Below are positions 24,903 through 33,447 of a DNA stretch of 64,000 nt, in pieces (positions within the stretch are counted from its first letter, which is position 1; each line of letters begins with the position of its first letter). This DNA is from Bin87 sp963663945 (GTDB taxonomy: Bacteria; Chloroflexota; Dehalococcoidia; Lucifugimonadales; UBA3495). Position numbers and translations under genes: made by a program. A model generated the notes under the pieces. It worked only from the letters and a program-made list of their open reading frames with translations. It had not been told where the DNA came from and did not search any database. The stretch is from contig OY760687.1 in assembly GCA_963663945.1 (NCBI GenBank), positions 1,612,001 to 1,676,000 on the forward strand. The letters are read 5' to 3'.

Positions 24903-25919
24903 TTATCGGCTTGCCAGAGTGGCCGGAGCGACGGCGAGCGACGCTTTGGGTGCCCAGGCCTTGAATGCGTTGCCGACAAGGTCAGGGTCGCTCGGTACCC
25001 CATTGGTATCGAGTTTCAGGACTGAATCGTGAGGGATGTGACCCTCGAAGAGGTCGGGATGGGTCAGTTGGGCGAGCAGTTCGAGCCCGTCGACCACCCT
25101 TGGGCCGGGCCGGCTTAAAGTGCTGTGGTCGATCAAGTAGACTTCACCGGAGCGAACCGCGGGCAGGTCGCACCAGCCCGGCTGCGCGGCGAGCCAGGGG
25201 ATCTCCCGGACGCTACGGGCGAGATCGGAGGAGCACAGGTCGATGTAGAGCTTTTCAGGTTGCGCCGCCACGACATCGTCCCACGGGATGCGCTCGGCTG
25301 GGCATCCGGGGGCGAAACGCTCCGGGAGGCGGCCGCCGGCGCGAATCAGCAGGTCGGTAACCCAATGGCCCCCGATGACCAGGGGGTTGACGCCCTCGAT
25401 TGAAAAAACTGCGGGACGGGTATCGGCCCGTTCGACTTTGCGAGCCACTGCATCGATGCGCTGGTTCAGTTCGGTTACCAGGGAGCGCGCGCGGTCCGGT
25501 ACGGCGCAGGCAGAGCCCGCCTCCAAGAAGCTGTCGAGGATTTCATCCAGGGTGCGCGGGTTCAGGTTCAGGACGGTGGGCGGCGCCGGGATGGGATCGA
25601 CGGCGCGCTGCACGGTTTCGGCGTCGATTTCGCAGAAGTAGCAGAGGTCCTGGGTGATGACGAGGTCCGGGGCGGCGGCCTGGAGCCATTCGACGTCGAG
25701 GTCGTAGGGGCTTTCGCCGTTGGACAGGATGCGGTGCATCTCCGCCTCGACTTCCTCGCTGGACAAGACCGACGGGTCGATTCGACTGCGGCATACCACT
25801 CGGATGTCGGCGGCCTCCGGGGGATAGTCGCAAAGATCGGTCACGCCGATGATCTGATCCTGCAAACCCAGGGCAAACAGGATTTCGGTTCCGCTGGGCA
25901 GAAGAGAGCAGATGCGCAT
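24903..25919 (-). CDS. Periplasmic-binding-fold cobalamin/Fe-chelate-binding protein (BtuF-like)
   Basis: 338 aa from the ATG at 25919. The family start RICSLLPSGTEILFALG is immediately followed by GVTDLCDYPPEA; later PDLVITQDLC, VFSIEGVNPLVIGGHWVTDLLIRAGG and GEVYLIDHSTLSRPGPRVVDGLELLA. There is no signal peptide or lipobox, so it is predicted cytoplasmic, as in many 'cobalamin-binding protein' homologues outside Btu operons. No ABC permease or ATPase is adjacent. A structured ~180-nt leader precedes it. Confidence 0.8.
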   Translation of the reverse strand: MRICSLLPSGTEILFALGLQDQIIGVTDLCDYPPEAADIRVVCRSRIDPSVLSSEEVEAEMHRILSNGESPYDLDVEWLQAAAPDLVITQDLCYFCEIDAETVQRAVDPIPAPPTVLNLNPRTLDEILDSFLEAGSACAVPDRARSLVTELNQRIDAVARKVERADTRPAVFSIEGVNPLVIGGHWVTDLLIRAGGRLPERFAPGCPAERIPWDDVVAAQPEKLYIDLCSSDLARSVREIPWLAAQPGWCDLPAVRSGEVYLIDHSTLSRPGPRVVDGLELLAQLTHPDLFEGHIPHDSVLKLDTNGVPSDPDLVGNAFKAWAPKASLAVAPATLASR

Positions 25920-26102
25920 GAGCGGGTCGCCTTCATGTCCTGAGGGGAGGCCGGTCTTTGATGAGACGGGATCACGTCCGCATGTCTCGATCCAAGAGGC
26001 ACAACTCGGATCGCAGCAAGGACTTGTGGGCGCGATGGTCGGGGTGCTTGGCGCCCCGGGATACGGGAAAACCGGGTTTGATACCCCGGCGGCGGCATTG
26101 TA
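25920..26102 (-). promoter_or_regulatory. Structured leader upstream of the BtuF-like gene
   Basis: A -10-like TACAAT (26102-26097) is followed by about 175 nt of leader without a gene. Two adjacent hairpins are visible: CGATCC/GGATCG with a CUC/GAG upper stem (25988-26013) and GAGAC/GTCTC (25963-25988). The bases AAAGACCGGCC near 25960-25950 loosely resemble a B12 box, but the other conserved cobalamin-riboswitch boxes are missing. A regulatory RNA is possible but unproven. Confidence 0.3.
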
Positions 26103-26333
26103 GCATAGGGCAGGGTTTAGATAACGAACATGAGAAATCGAGCGCGGTGTGGTGCGGCGGCACATCGCATGGTGCACTCCTCCTCTCCGTGAATTAGCTA
26201 TACAGGAGGGTGAGGGGCCCGCAGAGTTGGGATTGGAAGACGCCATCAGGCTCGGGATCGACGTCGGGATGGCGACGTGTTTGGCGAAATAAACGATCGC
26301 AACTGAACGGTTTCAAAAGTTCATAAGGCCACT
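26103..26333. other. Intergenic region before the MFS gene at 26334
   Basis: 231 nt between the divergent BtuF-like and MFS genes. No gene is recognised. A weak ribosome-site-like AAGG lies just before 26334. No clear promoter was found. Confidence 0.35.
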
Positions 26334-27674
26334 ATGAGCGTCTACAGTTACGGTACATTGCCCGAGCCAGCGACGGGGACGGCAAACTGGGGAAAGTGGT
26401 CCCTGGCACGACTGAACGCGTACAGCTTCGGGCTGGCCGGGTTCGTTTTGGCCATGGACACGGTGGTGCTGCCGATCCTCGTGCTGGACGTTGCGCCGGA
26501 GGCAGCGAAGAACACGCTGCTGGGGATGCTGGGACTGGCCGGTATGCTGGCGGCGGCGTTGGTGCAGGTGCCGGTGGGATGGGCGAGCGACCGGACACGC
26601 TCGAGGTTGGGAAGGCGTCTGCCCTACATGCTGTGGGCCTGCGTGTGCATCCCGGTGGCCCTGATCGCGCTGGCGACGCCGCTCACCTACGGCAGCCTGC
26701 TGGTGGTGTGGCTGTTTATCCAGATCAACTCCGGGATCGCATATTCGCCTTACCTGGCCAGTATCAGGGAAATGGTGCCGTCCAACCGGATGGGCGTGGC
26801 AGCGTCGATCAAGACGCTGCTGGAGGCGCTGGGCGGAGCCAGCATCCTGTGCCTGGCGGCGTTGATGGTGGCGCATTATTCGCGCCCGGACCACGCGTAC
26901 TGGCTGTGGGCTGCCCTGGGACTGTTTGCGGTGACGATCCTGGCGACGGCAACGATCAGCTCGACAACCATCTACCGGCGAATGCGGGAGCACGGAGGCG
27001 CGGCGACGGCGGCGTTCCACCGGGCCGCGATGGCGTTCCCGGAGACAACCAGCATGGCGCGGTTGCATGCGGACCTGCCCTGGTTCGTGGCCTCACGAGC
27101 CGCGTTCCTGGCGGCGGTGGTGATCTTCACCACCTATGGGCTGTTTTTCCTGCGGGACAAGGTACAGGTGGAAAACCCGGCGCAGGCGCTGGGAGTTGCC
27201 ATCATCGGCATCGGCGGGATGCTGGTGCTGACCACCTACCCGTCGGGATGGCTGTCAGACCGGATCGGCCGCAAACCGGTGCTCGCGGTGGGAACGGTGA
27301 TTGCCCTGGTGTTGACGATCGTCATGATGTGGGTGAGCACGTACCTTTTGGCCGTGGTTGTGGCCAGCGTGATCGGAGGCGCGGTCGGGATCATCCTCAC
27401 CACGCACTGGGCGCTGGCCAACGACCTGGGGACGCCGGGCCGGGAAGCGCAGCACATGGGCGTGGTGAACCTGGGCACGTTGATTGGAGCGGCAGGAGCC
27501 AAGGCGATGGGCCCGCTGCCCGACCTGGTATCAGTGTGGTTTGGCCCGGGCTACGGGTACACGGCGCTGCTGGGAGCCAGCGCGCTGCTGTTTGTCATCG
27601 GGGGGTTGCTGTTGTTCCGGGTGAACGTCGAGCGTCCGCAGAGCGGTTTGGCTTCCACCTCAAGTTCGGAATGA
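26334..27674 (+). CDS. MFS transporter (GPH/SLC45-like)
   Basis: 446 aa with about 12 hydrophobic segments. The loop 2-3 motif is GWASDRTRSRLGRRLPYM and the duplicate in the second half is GWLSDRIGRKPVLAVG, typical of the major facilitator superfamily. The RTRSRLGRR form resembles sugar/cation symporter-like members. The substrate is unknown. It converges with the next MFS gene (31 nt between the stops). Confidence 0.85.
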   Translation: MSVYSYGTLPEPATGTANWGKWSLARLNAYSFGLAGFVLAMDTVVLPILVLDVAPEAAKNTLLGMLGLAGMLAAALVQVPVGWASDRTRSRLGRRLPYMLWACVCIPVALIALATPLTYGSLLVVWLFIQINSGIAYSPYLASIREMVPSNRMGVAASIKTLLEALGGASILCLAALMVAHYSRPDHAYWLWAALGLFAVTILATATISSTTIYRRMREHGGAATAAFHRAAMAFPETTSMARLHADLPWFVASRAAFLAAVVIFTTYGLFFLRDKVQVENPAQALGVAIIGIGGMLVLTTYPSGWLSDRIGRKPVLAVGTVIALVLTIVMMWVSTYLLAVVVASVIGGAVGIILTTHWALANDLGTPGREAQHMGVVNLGTLIGAAGAKAMGPLPDLVSVWFGPGYGYTALLGASALLFVIGGLLLFRVNVERPQSGLASTSSSE

Positions 27675-27705
27675 CAAAGGGCAGAAGAATAAGGGTGTGC
27701 GGACC

Positions 27706-28998
27706 TCAGCCCGGCCGTCGGCGGTGGGTTTCCCGGACGAAGATCAGGAGTCCGATGCCGGATGCGGCCAGGACGGCAGCGTCGATCCACAGCGACCAGG
27801 AGAAGCTCGTCACGTCGGCAATGGCGCCCAGGACCAGTGCGCCCATGACCGTGCCGATGCCGCCGAAGGTGCGGAGTAGCCCGATGGTGATGCCCTCTAA
27901 ACCGGGAGGCGCGATGTCGGCGAAGAACACTGTTCCGGCGGGACTGCCGAGGCCTTCGCCCATTCCGAGCAGGACACCCGACAACATAAGCTGCCACAAG
28001 TTTCCCGCCCATATGAATGCGGCGATGCCCAGGGTCATCAGGATTATCGCGGGTAGGATGGGAATCTTACGTCCAAATCGGTCGGAGAGGTATCCGGACG
28101 CCAGGGTGGTGAAGAACTGAGGGAAGTGGGTGACGCTGATCCAGAGGCCAAGGTCCTCGGGCCCGAATCCCTTCTCGCGTCCAAACAGAGGCATCACGCT
28201 GAAACGCGCGCCCTGGCGATTGGCGACGATCATCAACGCGAACATCCCGACGAGGATGAAGGCGGGGTTGAAGATCAGCCGCCAAATCGCGCCGCGGCGA
28301 TTTGTCGGTTCCGGTGGTGAGTCGGCATCGGTCCTCTGAGCGGTTTGAGTCCGGGGTGTTGTGCGACGACGCGCGGCGCCGTCGGCGGCGAGTTGTTCAC
28401 GCCAGCGAGACTCGGGCAAGGCCACGATGATCACAACCAATGACGCGGCCATCAGAATGGCCTGAACGTACAGGGGAACGCGCAGGCCAAACAGGCTGGC
28501 GAGGTAGCCGCCCAGCAGGGGGCCAAGGGTCTGTCCGGCGAGGATGCTGAGTTCCTGGAGGCTGAGCAAGCGTCCGCGGGTTTCGGGGGTGGCCTCATCG
28601 CGCAGGTAGATGGTGGCTACCGTGAGGAAGATGCTGCCGCCGAACCCGGACACGAACCGCCATCCGGTCAGCCAGGCGTAGCTGAACGAGACGGAAACGA
28701 ATGCCGCGCCGACCAGGTTGATGGCGGAGCCCAGGGCGAGAACGGGGCGGCGGCCGTAACGCTGGGCCATATATCCTGCGGGAACGCTGGTGACCAGCCG
28801 GCCCAGGCCGAAAAAGAAGCCGACGGCGATGCCCACCTCGGTGGCGGACACCCCGTATTCGCGTTCCAGAAACAGGGGCAGCACGGGCGAGATCGCGCCC
28901 ATGCCGAAACTGTTCAGCGCCACGACGGCGCAGAGGAGGGCAACGCTGTGGTAACGGCCCCGGCGTCCCAGGGCGGATCGCATGGAACCGGGGATCAC
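27706..28998 (-). CDS. MFS transporter
   Basis: 430 aa, about 12 TM segments. MFS motif GYMAQRYGRRPVLALG in the first half and GYLSDRFGRKIPILPA in the second; the central cytosolic loop (~205-235) is rich in Arg, Thr and Gln. A GTG at 28998 overlaps the stop of the DUF951 gene (GTGA), so pyrF-DUF951-MFS appear translationally coupled; an ATG 15 nt further in is the alternative start. It resembles drug/metabolite exporters; the substrate is unknown. Confidence 0.85.
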   Translation of the reverse strand: MIPGSMRSALGRRGRYHSVALLCAVVALNSFGMGAISPVLPLFLEREYGVSATEVGIAVGFFFGLGRLVTSVPAGYMAQRYGRRPVLALGSAINLVGAAFVSVSFSYAWLTGWRFVSGFGGSIFLTVATIYLRDEATPETRGRLLSLQELSILAGQTLGPLLGGYLASLFGLRVPLYVQAILMAASLVVIIVALPESRWREQLAADGAARRRTTPRTQTAQRTDADSPPEPTNRRGAIWRLIFNPAFILVGMFALMIVANRQGARFSVMPLFGREKGFGPEDLGLWISVTHFPQFFTTLASGYLSDRFGRKIPILPAIILMTLGIAAFIWAGNLWQLMLSGVLLGMGEGLGSPAGTVFFADIAPPGLEGITIGLLRTFGGIGTVMGALVLGAIADVTSFSWSLWIDAAVLAASGIGLLIFVRETHRRRPG

Positions 28999-29216
28999 CG
29001 GGTGGGCTGCTCGTTTGAGTTAGGAGTCGGGCGCGTAACTTCCCGGATGCGCTTGAGGATGCGGAACCGAGGGGTCATGACGTAGTGGCCGCAGGTCTGG
29101 CAGCGGAGGCCAATATCGCCACCAACCCGATTGACGAGCCAGAGGTAGCCACCGCAGGGGTGGGGCTTTTTCAGGCGAACGATGTCCCCGGGTTTGATGT
29201 CGGCGACCTCGACCAT
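28995..29216 (-). CDS. DUF951 domain protein
   Basis: 73 aa from the ATG at 29216. Matches the DUF951 pattern: KPGDIVRLKKPHPCGGYLW, IGLRCQTCGHYVMTPR. The Cys-His arrangement (PHPC and CxxCGH) suggests a small metal-binding or nucleic-acid-binding fold, but the function is unknown. The ATG overlaps the pyrF stop by one base, and its own stop overlaps the MFS start. The family is common in Firmicutes and Chloroflexota. Confidence 0.85.
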   Translation of the reverse strand: MVEVADIKPGDIVRLKKPHPCGGYLWLVNRVGGDIGLRCQTCGHYVMTPRFRILKRIREVTRPTPNSNEQPTR

Positions 29217-30055
29217 CACGTCCAACCCAACCCCATGTCGCCGAGGGTGGCGTTTATTTCGTTCCGGAGCGTGAAGGCGGCGTGACGTGCGGCGGAGGCG
29301 TAGTCAACGCCGGTCGAAGCGTAGATCACGGAGCGGGAGGCGTTGATCACCGCCATGCGTCCCCTGGCGTCCACTCCGCAGCGAACGGAGTCGGCCAGGT
29401 CGCCGCCCTGCGCTCCGATGCCGGGGATCAGGAGAGGAAGGTCCGGGCAGATGCTCCGAACGTCGGCCAGTTGCTGTGGCGCCGTGGCGCCGACAACCAG
29501 ACCGAGGTTGCCCTGTGATGCACGCTGTTGGGAACGCCGGGCCAGGCGCAGGTAAACCGGCTGGGTGAGGTTACCGACGCCCTCAACCGGGAGGTCCTGA
29601 ATGTCCGCCGCCCCGCGATTGGAGCCGCGACACCAGATGAACGCTCCTCTTTCCGGGTTGGTGAGCCAGGGTTCGACGGTGTCCATGCCTCCCCAGGGGT
29701 TCACGGTGACCGCGTCGAAGCCCCAAACATCGAACATGGCGGTGGCGTAGGCGGCGGCGCTGGAATCGATGTCGCCGCGCTTGCAGTCGCCGATGATGAT
29801 GCTGTGGGGCGCGGAGTCGCGGATGTGCTCGACGGTTTTTTCAAGGGTCTTCAGACCGGGCAGTCCCGACGCCTCATAGAAAGCCAGGTTGGGCTTGTAG
29901 GCGCAGACCAGATCGGCGGTGGCGGACACGATGGACCGGTTAAATTCGACCGCGTCAGGCACGGGCAGACGGGCGGGATCCGGGTCAAGTCCGACGCAGA
30001 GCAGGCTTTGCGTCGTCTCGCTGGCAGCATGGAGCCGTTCAATGAAAGTAGGCAT
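29216..30055 (-). CDS. pyrF: Orotidine-5'-phosphate decarboxylase (type 2)
   Basis: 279 aa. The long (type 2) PyrF has LLCVGLDPDPARLP, KPNLAFYEASG, the catalytic IIGDCKRGDI with its invariant Asp-Lys-Asp array, NPWGGMD and the phosphate-binding GIGAQGGD. It decarboxylates OMP to UMP in pyrimidine synthesis. A clear promoter (30129-30100) and a 12-bp palindrome (30068-30079) lie upstream. DUF951 and an MFS gene follow with overlapping ends. Confidence 0.93.
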   Translation of the reverse strand: MPTFIERLHAASETTQSLLCVGLDPDPARLPVPDAVEFNRSIVSATADLVCAYKPNLAFYEASGLPGLKTLEKTVEHIRDSAPHSIIIGDCKRGDIDSSAAAYATAMFDVWGFDAVTVNPWGGMDTVEPWLTNPERGAFIWCRGSNRGAADIQDLPVEGVGNLTQPVYLRLARRSQQRASQGNLGLVVGATAPQQLADVRSICPDLPLLIPGIGAQGGDLADSVRCGVDARGRMAVINASRSVIYASTGVDYASAARHAAFTLRNEINATLGDMGLGWT

Positions 30056-30067
30056 GGTGCACCAATT

Positions 30068-30079
30068 ATTCTCGAGAAT
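30068..30079. promoter_or_regulatory. 12-bp palindrome in the pyrF leader
   Basis: Perfect palindrome ATTCTCGAGAAT, 12 nt before the pyrF start and downstream of the -10 box. It could be an operator; the protein that would bind it is not known. Confidence 0.3.
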
Positions 30080-30099
30080 TGAAGAGTTATGGATGCGAT

Positions 30100-30129
30100 A
30101 TTATAGACACGGTTCGGCGGGGGTGTCAC
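30100..30129 (-). promoter_or_regulatory. Sigma-70 promoter of pyrF
   Basis: Minus strand GTGACA (30129-30124), 18-nt spacer, consensus TATAAT (30105-30100). It predicts a start about 38 nt before the pyrF ATG. Confidence 0.7.
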
Positions 30130-30322
30130 TTGGATGCGCGGTGTCGCACGCACACGCGCGAAAATCCGAAATCGTGGTAGCCAGGATGTTGAGGACTGGA
30201 AGATTCCTGGGATGGAGCAGGTCGGTCGGGCGGCTGCAATCCGGCGAATCGGTAAGTTCCGGTAGTCGGGTTCAGACCGCCCACGGCGGGAAACTCAGCA
30301 CAGCCGAGGGGGTGGGGCATTC
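30130..30322. other. Divergent intergenic region pyrF / DUF3500
   Basis: Between the pyrF and DUF3500 promoters there are 193 nt with no recognisable gene or RNA. Confidence 0.4.
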
Positions 30323-30352
30323 TTGACACCCCGCGATTGGCTTTCCTACACT
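30323..30352 (+). promoter_or_regulatory. Sigma-70 promoter of the DUF3500 gene
   Basis: TTGACA (30323-30328), 18-nt spacer, TACACT (30347-30352); the start codon is at 30396. Confidence 0.7.
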
Positions 30353-30395
30353 GCCCGAAAGTTGAACGACTGGACTCAGCAGGAGGTCATCCACG

Positions 30396-31391
30396 ATGAC
30401 AACTGGCCGATTTACGCATCCTCACCTCCACGTCACCGCCGCGATGGTGGACGCTGCCCGTCGCTGGGTCGCGAGCCTGGACAGCGACCAGAGGTCCAAG
30501 GCGACGTATCACTACATGGACGGGGAACGGCTCTTCTGGTACTACCCGCCGCTGAACCGGCACGGGCTGCCGCTGCGCGACATGAATGAACAGCAGCGCG
30601 GCTATGCGATGGAATTGCTGGCGACGGGCCTGACCGATGAGACCAACCAGCAGGCGCGATCAATCATCGAGCACGAGCTGGTCCTGGGGCCGCTGGAGGC
30701 GGAATGGGGACAGGTGACCTGGCCGCGGGATCCGGAGTTGTACTACTGGACGGTCTTCGGCGAGCCCGGCCGGCATGACCCCTGGGGATGGCGGGTAGAA
30801 GGCCATCACCTGTCGGTGCACTACAGCGTGTGGGGAGACCAGGTCATCGCCGTGACGCCGTTCTTCCTCGGTGCGAACCCGGCGGAAGTGCGCAAGGGGC
30901 CGAAGGAGGGACTACGCATCCTGGGCCGGCGCGAAGACCTGGCGATAGAACTGATCGGGTCGCTGGACGCGGGACAGCGGAGCAAGGCGGTGATCCACGA
31001 CAAGGCTCCGTGGGACATTCTGGGTTATAACAGCAGCAAGCAGGCCCTCCACGATGAGGAAGGGTTGGCCGGCCACGAGATGAACGGCACGCAGCGCGAA
31101 ATGCTGATGGCGCTGATTGGGGAGTACGTGAAAGGCGTACCCGCGCCGGTGGCGGAGCAGCGGCTGGCGACCATCCGCGACACGGGTCTGGACGACTACC
31201 GCCTCGTGTGGGCCGGTGGGCTGGACCGGAGCCGGGACCACTACTACCGCATCCACGGCGGGCAGTTCATCGTCGAGTTCGACAACGTGCAGAACGAGGC
31301 GAACCACATCCACTCGGTTTGGCGGGAGGTTGAAAACGACTTCGCGCAGGACGTGCTGCGGGACCACCGGATGCTGTATCACATCCTGTGA
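30396..31391 (+). CDS. DUF3500 domain protein
   Basis: 331 aa. DUF3500-type pattern: two similar blocks (SLDSDQRSKATYHYMDGERLFWYYPP and SLDAGQRSKAVIHDKAPWDI), a central GWRVEGHHLSVHYSV with neighbouring FFLGANPAEVR, and C-terminal HYYRIHGGQFIVEFDNVQNEANHIHSVWR. The conserved His/Glu/Asp positions hint at a metal site, but no function is established for the family. No signal peptide is evident. Single-gene unit with its own promoter and a strong terminator. Confidence 0.8.
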   Translation: MTTGRFTHPHLHVTAAMVDAARRWVASLDSDQRSKATYHYMDGERLFWYYPPLNRHGLPLRDMNEQQRGYAMELLATGLTDETNQQARSIIEHELVLGPLEAEWGQVTWPRDPELYYWTVFGEPGRHDPWGWRVEGHHLSVHYSVWGDQVIAVTPFFLGANPAEVRKGPKEGLRILGRREDLAIELIGSLDAGQRSKAVIHDKAPWDILGYNSSKQALHDEEGLAGHEMNGTQREMLMALIGEYVKGVPAPVAEQRLATIRDTGLDDYRLVWAGGLDRSRDHYYRIHGGQFIVEFDNVQNEANHIHSVWREVENDFAQDVLRDHRMLYHIL

Positions 31392-31419
31392 TCCAATCCC
31401 CAGGAGCAAAGAAACGAAA

Positions 31420-31445
31420 GGGGCCGCAGTCTGCGGCCCCTTTTT
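31420..31445 (+). terminator. Intrinsic terminator between DUF3500 and lepA
   Basis: Perfect 9-bp stem GGGGCCGCA / TGCGGCCCC with a 3-nt loop and TTTTT. The opposite strand is followed by a broken T-rich run, so it may also end lepA transcripts arriving from the right. Confidence 0.9.
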
Positions 31446-31469
31446 CCGTAGGTTGGCGCGGGTGACGAC

Positions 31470-33335
31470 TTAGCTGTCTTCGCCGATCTTGAGGAGGCTG
31501 AGGAAGGCTTCCTGTGGGACCTCGACCCGGCCGACGCGCTTCATCCGCTTCTTGCCTTCCTTCTGTTTTTCGAGGAGCTTGCGCTTGCGGGTGATGTCGC
31601 CGCCATAGCACTTCGAGAGCACGTCCTTGCGCATGGCGCGGACGGTTTCGCGGGCGATGATGCGGGAGCCGATGGCGGCCTGGATCGGCACCTCGAACAT
31701 CTGGCGCGGTATGGTGGACCGGAGTTTTTCGACGATGCCCCGACCCTGGACGACGGCGTTGTCGCGGTGGCTGATCATGCTGAGGGCTTCCACCGGCGTT
31801 TGGTTGACCAGGATGTCGATGCGGACCAGCGGCGCGGCGCGGTAACCCTCGAAGGTGTAGTCGAGGGAGGCATAGCCCTGGGTGCGCGACTTGAGCTGGT
31901 TGTAGAAGTCGGCCAGCATCTCAGCCAGCGGCATGGTGTACTCCATGACCACTCGGTTCTGGCCGTCAGCGTCGGCGGAAGCCGTGTCGCCGTTCGACCC
32001 CGCGCTGCCCTGCATGTACTCCATGCGCCGGAACTCGGAACGGCGGGCGTGCATCAGTTCCATGATCGCGCCAACGGCGCGGCTGGGGGCGACGATGGTG
32101 ACGCCGAGTATGGGTTCGCGGATCTCCGAGGTGGAATTCGGTGGCGGCAGGAGTGACGGATTGTCGATGCGAATGACTTCGCCGTTGGTGAGGAGGACTT
32201 CGTAGGCAACGCTGGGGGCGGTGACGATGAGGTCGAGGTCGTATTCGCGCTCGAGGCGCTCCTGGACGATCTCAAGGTGGACGAGGCCGAGGAAGCCGCA
32301 GCGGAAACCGAATCCGAGGGCGCCACTGTTTTCGGGCTCGATGGTCAGCGACGCGTCGTTGAGCTTCAGCTTTTCCAGGGCGGCGCGCAGGCGGGTGTAG
32401 TCCTCGCCGTCGGACGGATAGAGGCCGGCGAAGACCATGGACTTGAGCTCGACATAACCGGGAAGGGGTTCGTCGGCGGGATCGACGTTGTTGGTGAGGG
32501 TGTCGCCGACGGCGCACTCCTGCACGTCCTTGAAGCCGGTGGCGACGTAGCCCACCTGGCCGGCCTGGAGGGAGCCGGTGGGTGTGGGCTCGGGAGCGAA
32601 TACACCGACCTCCATGATCTCAACGGAGCGGCCCGAGGACATGACGCGCAGGCGGTCGTTGTGGGTGATGCAGCCGTCCTCGACGCGGACGTAGGCAATG
32701 ATGCCCTTGTAGGTGTTGTAATTCGAGTCGAAGACGAGGGCACGGAACGGGGCGTCATCGACGCCCTTGGGACCGGGCACGCGCTCGACGATGGCGTCCA
32801 GTAGCTCGCGGCAACCGAGGCCGTCCTTGGCGGAGACGAACATCACCTCGTCGCGGCGGAAGCCGAAGATCTGCTCCAGCTCGGCGGCGACGCGCTCGGG
32901 CTCGGCGGAAGGCAGGTCAACCTTGTTGATCACCGGGATCATCTCGAGGTCGTACTCGAGTGCCAGCATGGTGTTGGCGATGGTCTGCGCCTCCACTCCC
33001 TGGGTGGCGTCAACGACCAGGAGCGCGCCTTCGCAGGCGGCGAGGGCCCGTGAAACCTCGTAGGAGAAGTCAACGTGGCCGGGGGTGTCGATGAGGTTCA
33101 GCTGGTAGTCGGTGCCATCGGGAGTGCGGTGGGTCATGTTCACCGCCTTGCCCTTGATGGTGATGCCACGTTCCCGCTCCAGCTCCATCTGGTCGAGGAA
33201 CTGCGCCTTCATGTCCTGAGGGCGAACGGTTCCCGTGATTTCGAGGAGGCGGTCGGCCAGGGTGGACTTACCGTGGTCGATATGAGCGATGATGCAGAAA
33301 TTGCGTATGTGTTGCTGATCCATGACAACAGTCAT
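31470..33335 (-). CDS. lepA: Elongation factor 4 (ribosomal back-translocase LepA)
   Basis: 621 aa from the ATG at 33335 (a second ATG at 33323 is equally plausible). GTPase motifs: AHIDHGKSTL (G1), RERGITIKG (G2), DTPGHVDF (G3), NKVDLP (G4). LepA-specific C-terminal domain with YGGDITRKRKLLEKQKEGKKRMK. It is a translational GTPase that acts on stalled or mis-translocated ribosomes. A ~14-residue insertion rich in Asp/Gly/Ser (SAGSNGDTASADADG) sits in the domain after EYMQG and is not typical. It stands alone on the minus strand. Confidence 0.95.
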   Translation of the reverse strand: MTVVMDQQHIRNFCIIAHIDHGKSTLADRLLEITGTVRPQDMKAQFLDQMELERERGITIKGKAVNMTHRTPDGTDYQLNLIDTPGHVDFSYEVSRALAACEGALLVVDATQGVEAQTIANTMLALEYDLEMIPVINKVDLPSAEPERVAAELEQIFGFRRDEVMFVSAKDGLGCRELLDAIVERVPGPKGVDDAPFRALVFDSNYNTYKGIIAYVRVEDGCITHNDRLRVMSSGRSVEIMEVGVFAPEPTPTGSLQAGQVGYVATGFKDVQECAVGDTLTNNVDPADEPLPGYVELKSMVFAGLYPSDGEDYTRLRAALEKLKLNDASLTIEPENSGALGFGFRCGFLGLVHLEIVQERLEREYDLDLIVTAPSVAYEVLLTNGEVIRIDNPSLLPPPNSTSEIREPILGVTIVAPSRAVGAIMELMHARRSEFRRMEYMQGSAGSNGDTASADADGQNRVVMEYTMPLAEMLADFYNQLKSRTQGYASLDYTFEGYRAAPLVRIDILVNQTPVEALSMISHRDNAVVQGRGIVEKLRSTIPRQMFEVPIQAAIGSRIIARETVRAMRKDVLSKCYGGDITRKRKLLEKQKEGKKRMKRVGRVEVPQEAFLSLLKIGEDS

Positions 33336-33447
33336 GGTAGCACGGGCGCAATCGGAGCGGCAATGAAAGCGTCGGCTCTCCCGTGTCCAACTGACGGGCT
33401 GCGGGGGCGGACTTTGCACCGAGTGACGGTAATGCCTGGTCGCAGCT

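Noticed and set aside
25920..26102. Cobalamin riboswitch before the BtuF-like gene
   Set aside because: The GGGAA, GGTG and CACTG boxes of that class are absent; only a weak B12-box resemblance remains.
26396..28120. A 574-codon open frame on the plus strand
   Set aside because: It is a shifted frame of the MFS gene at 26334, runs into the antisense of the next MFS gene, and has Gly/Arg/Asp-rich composition without domains.
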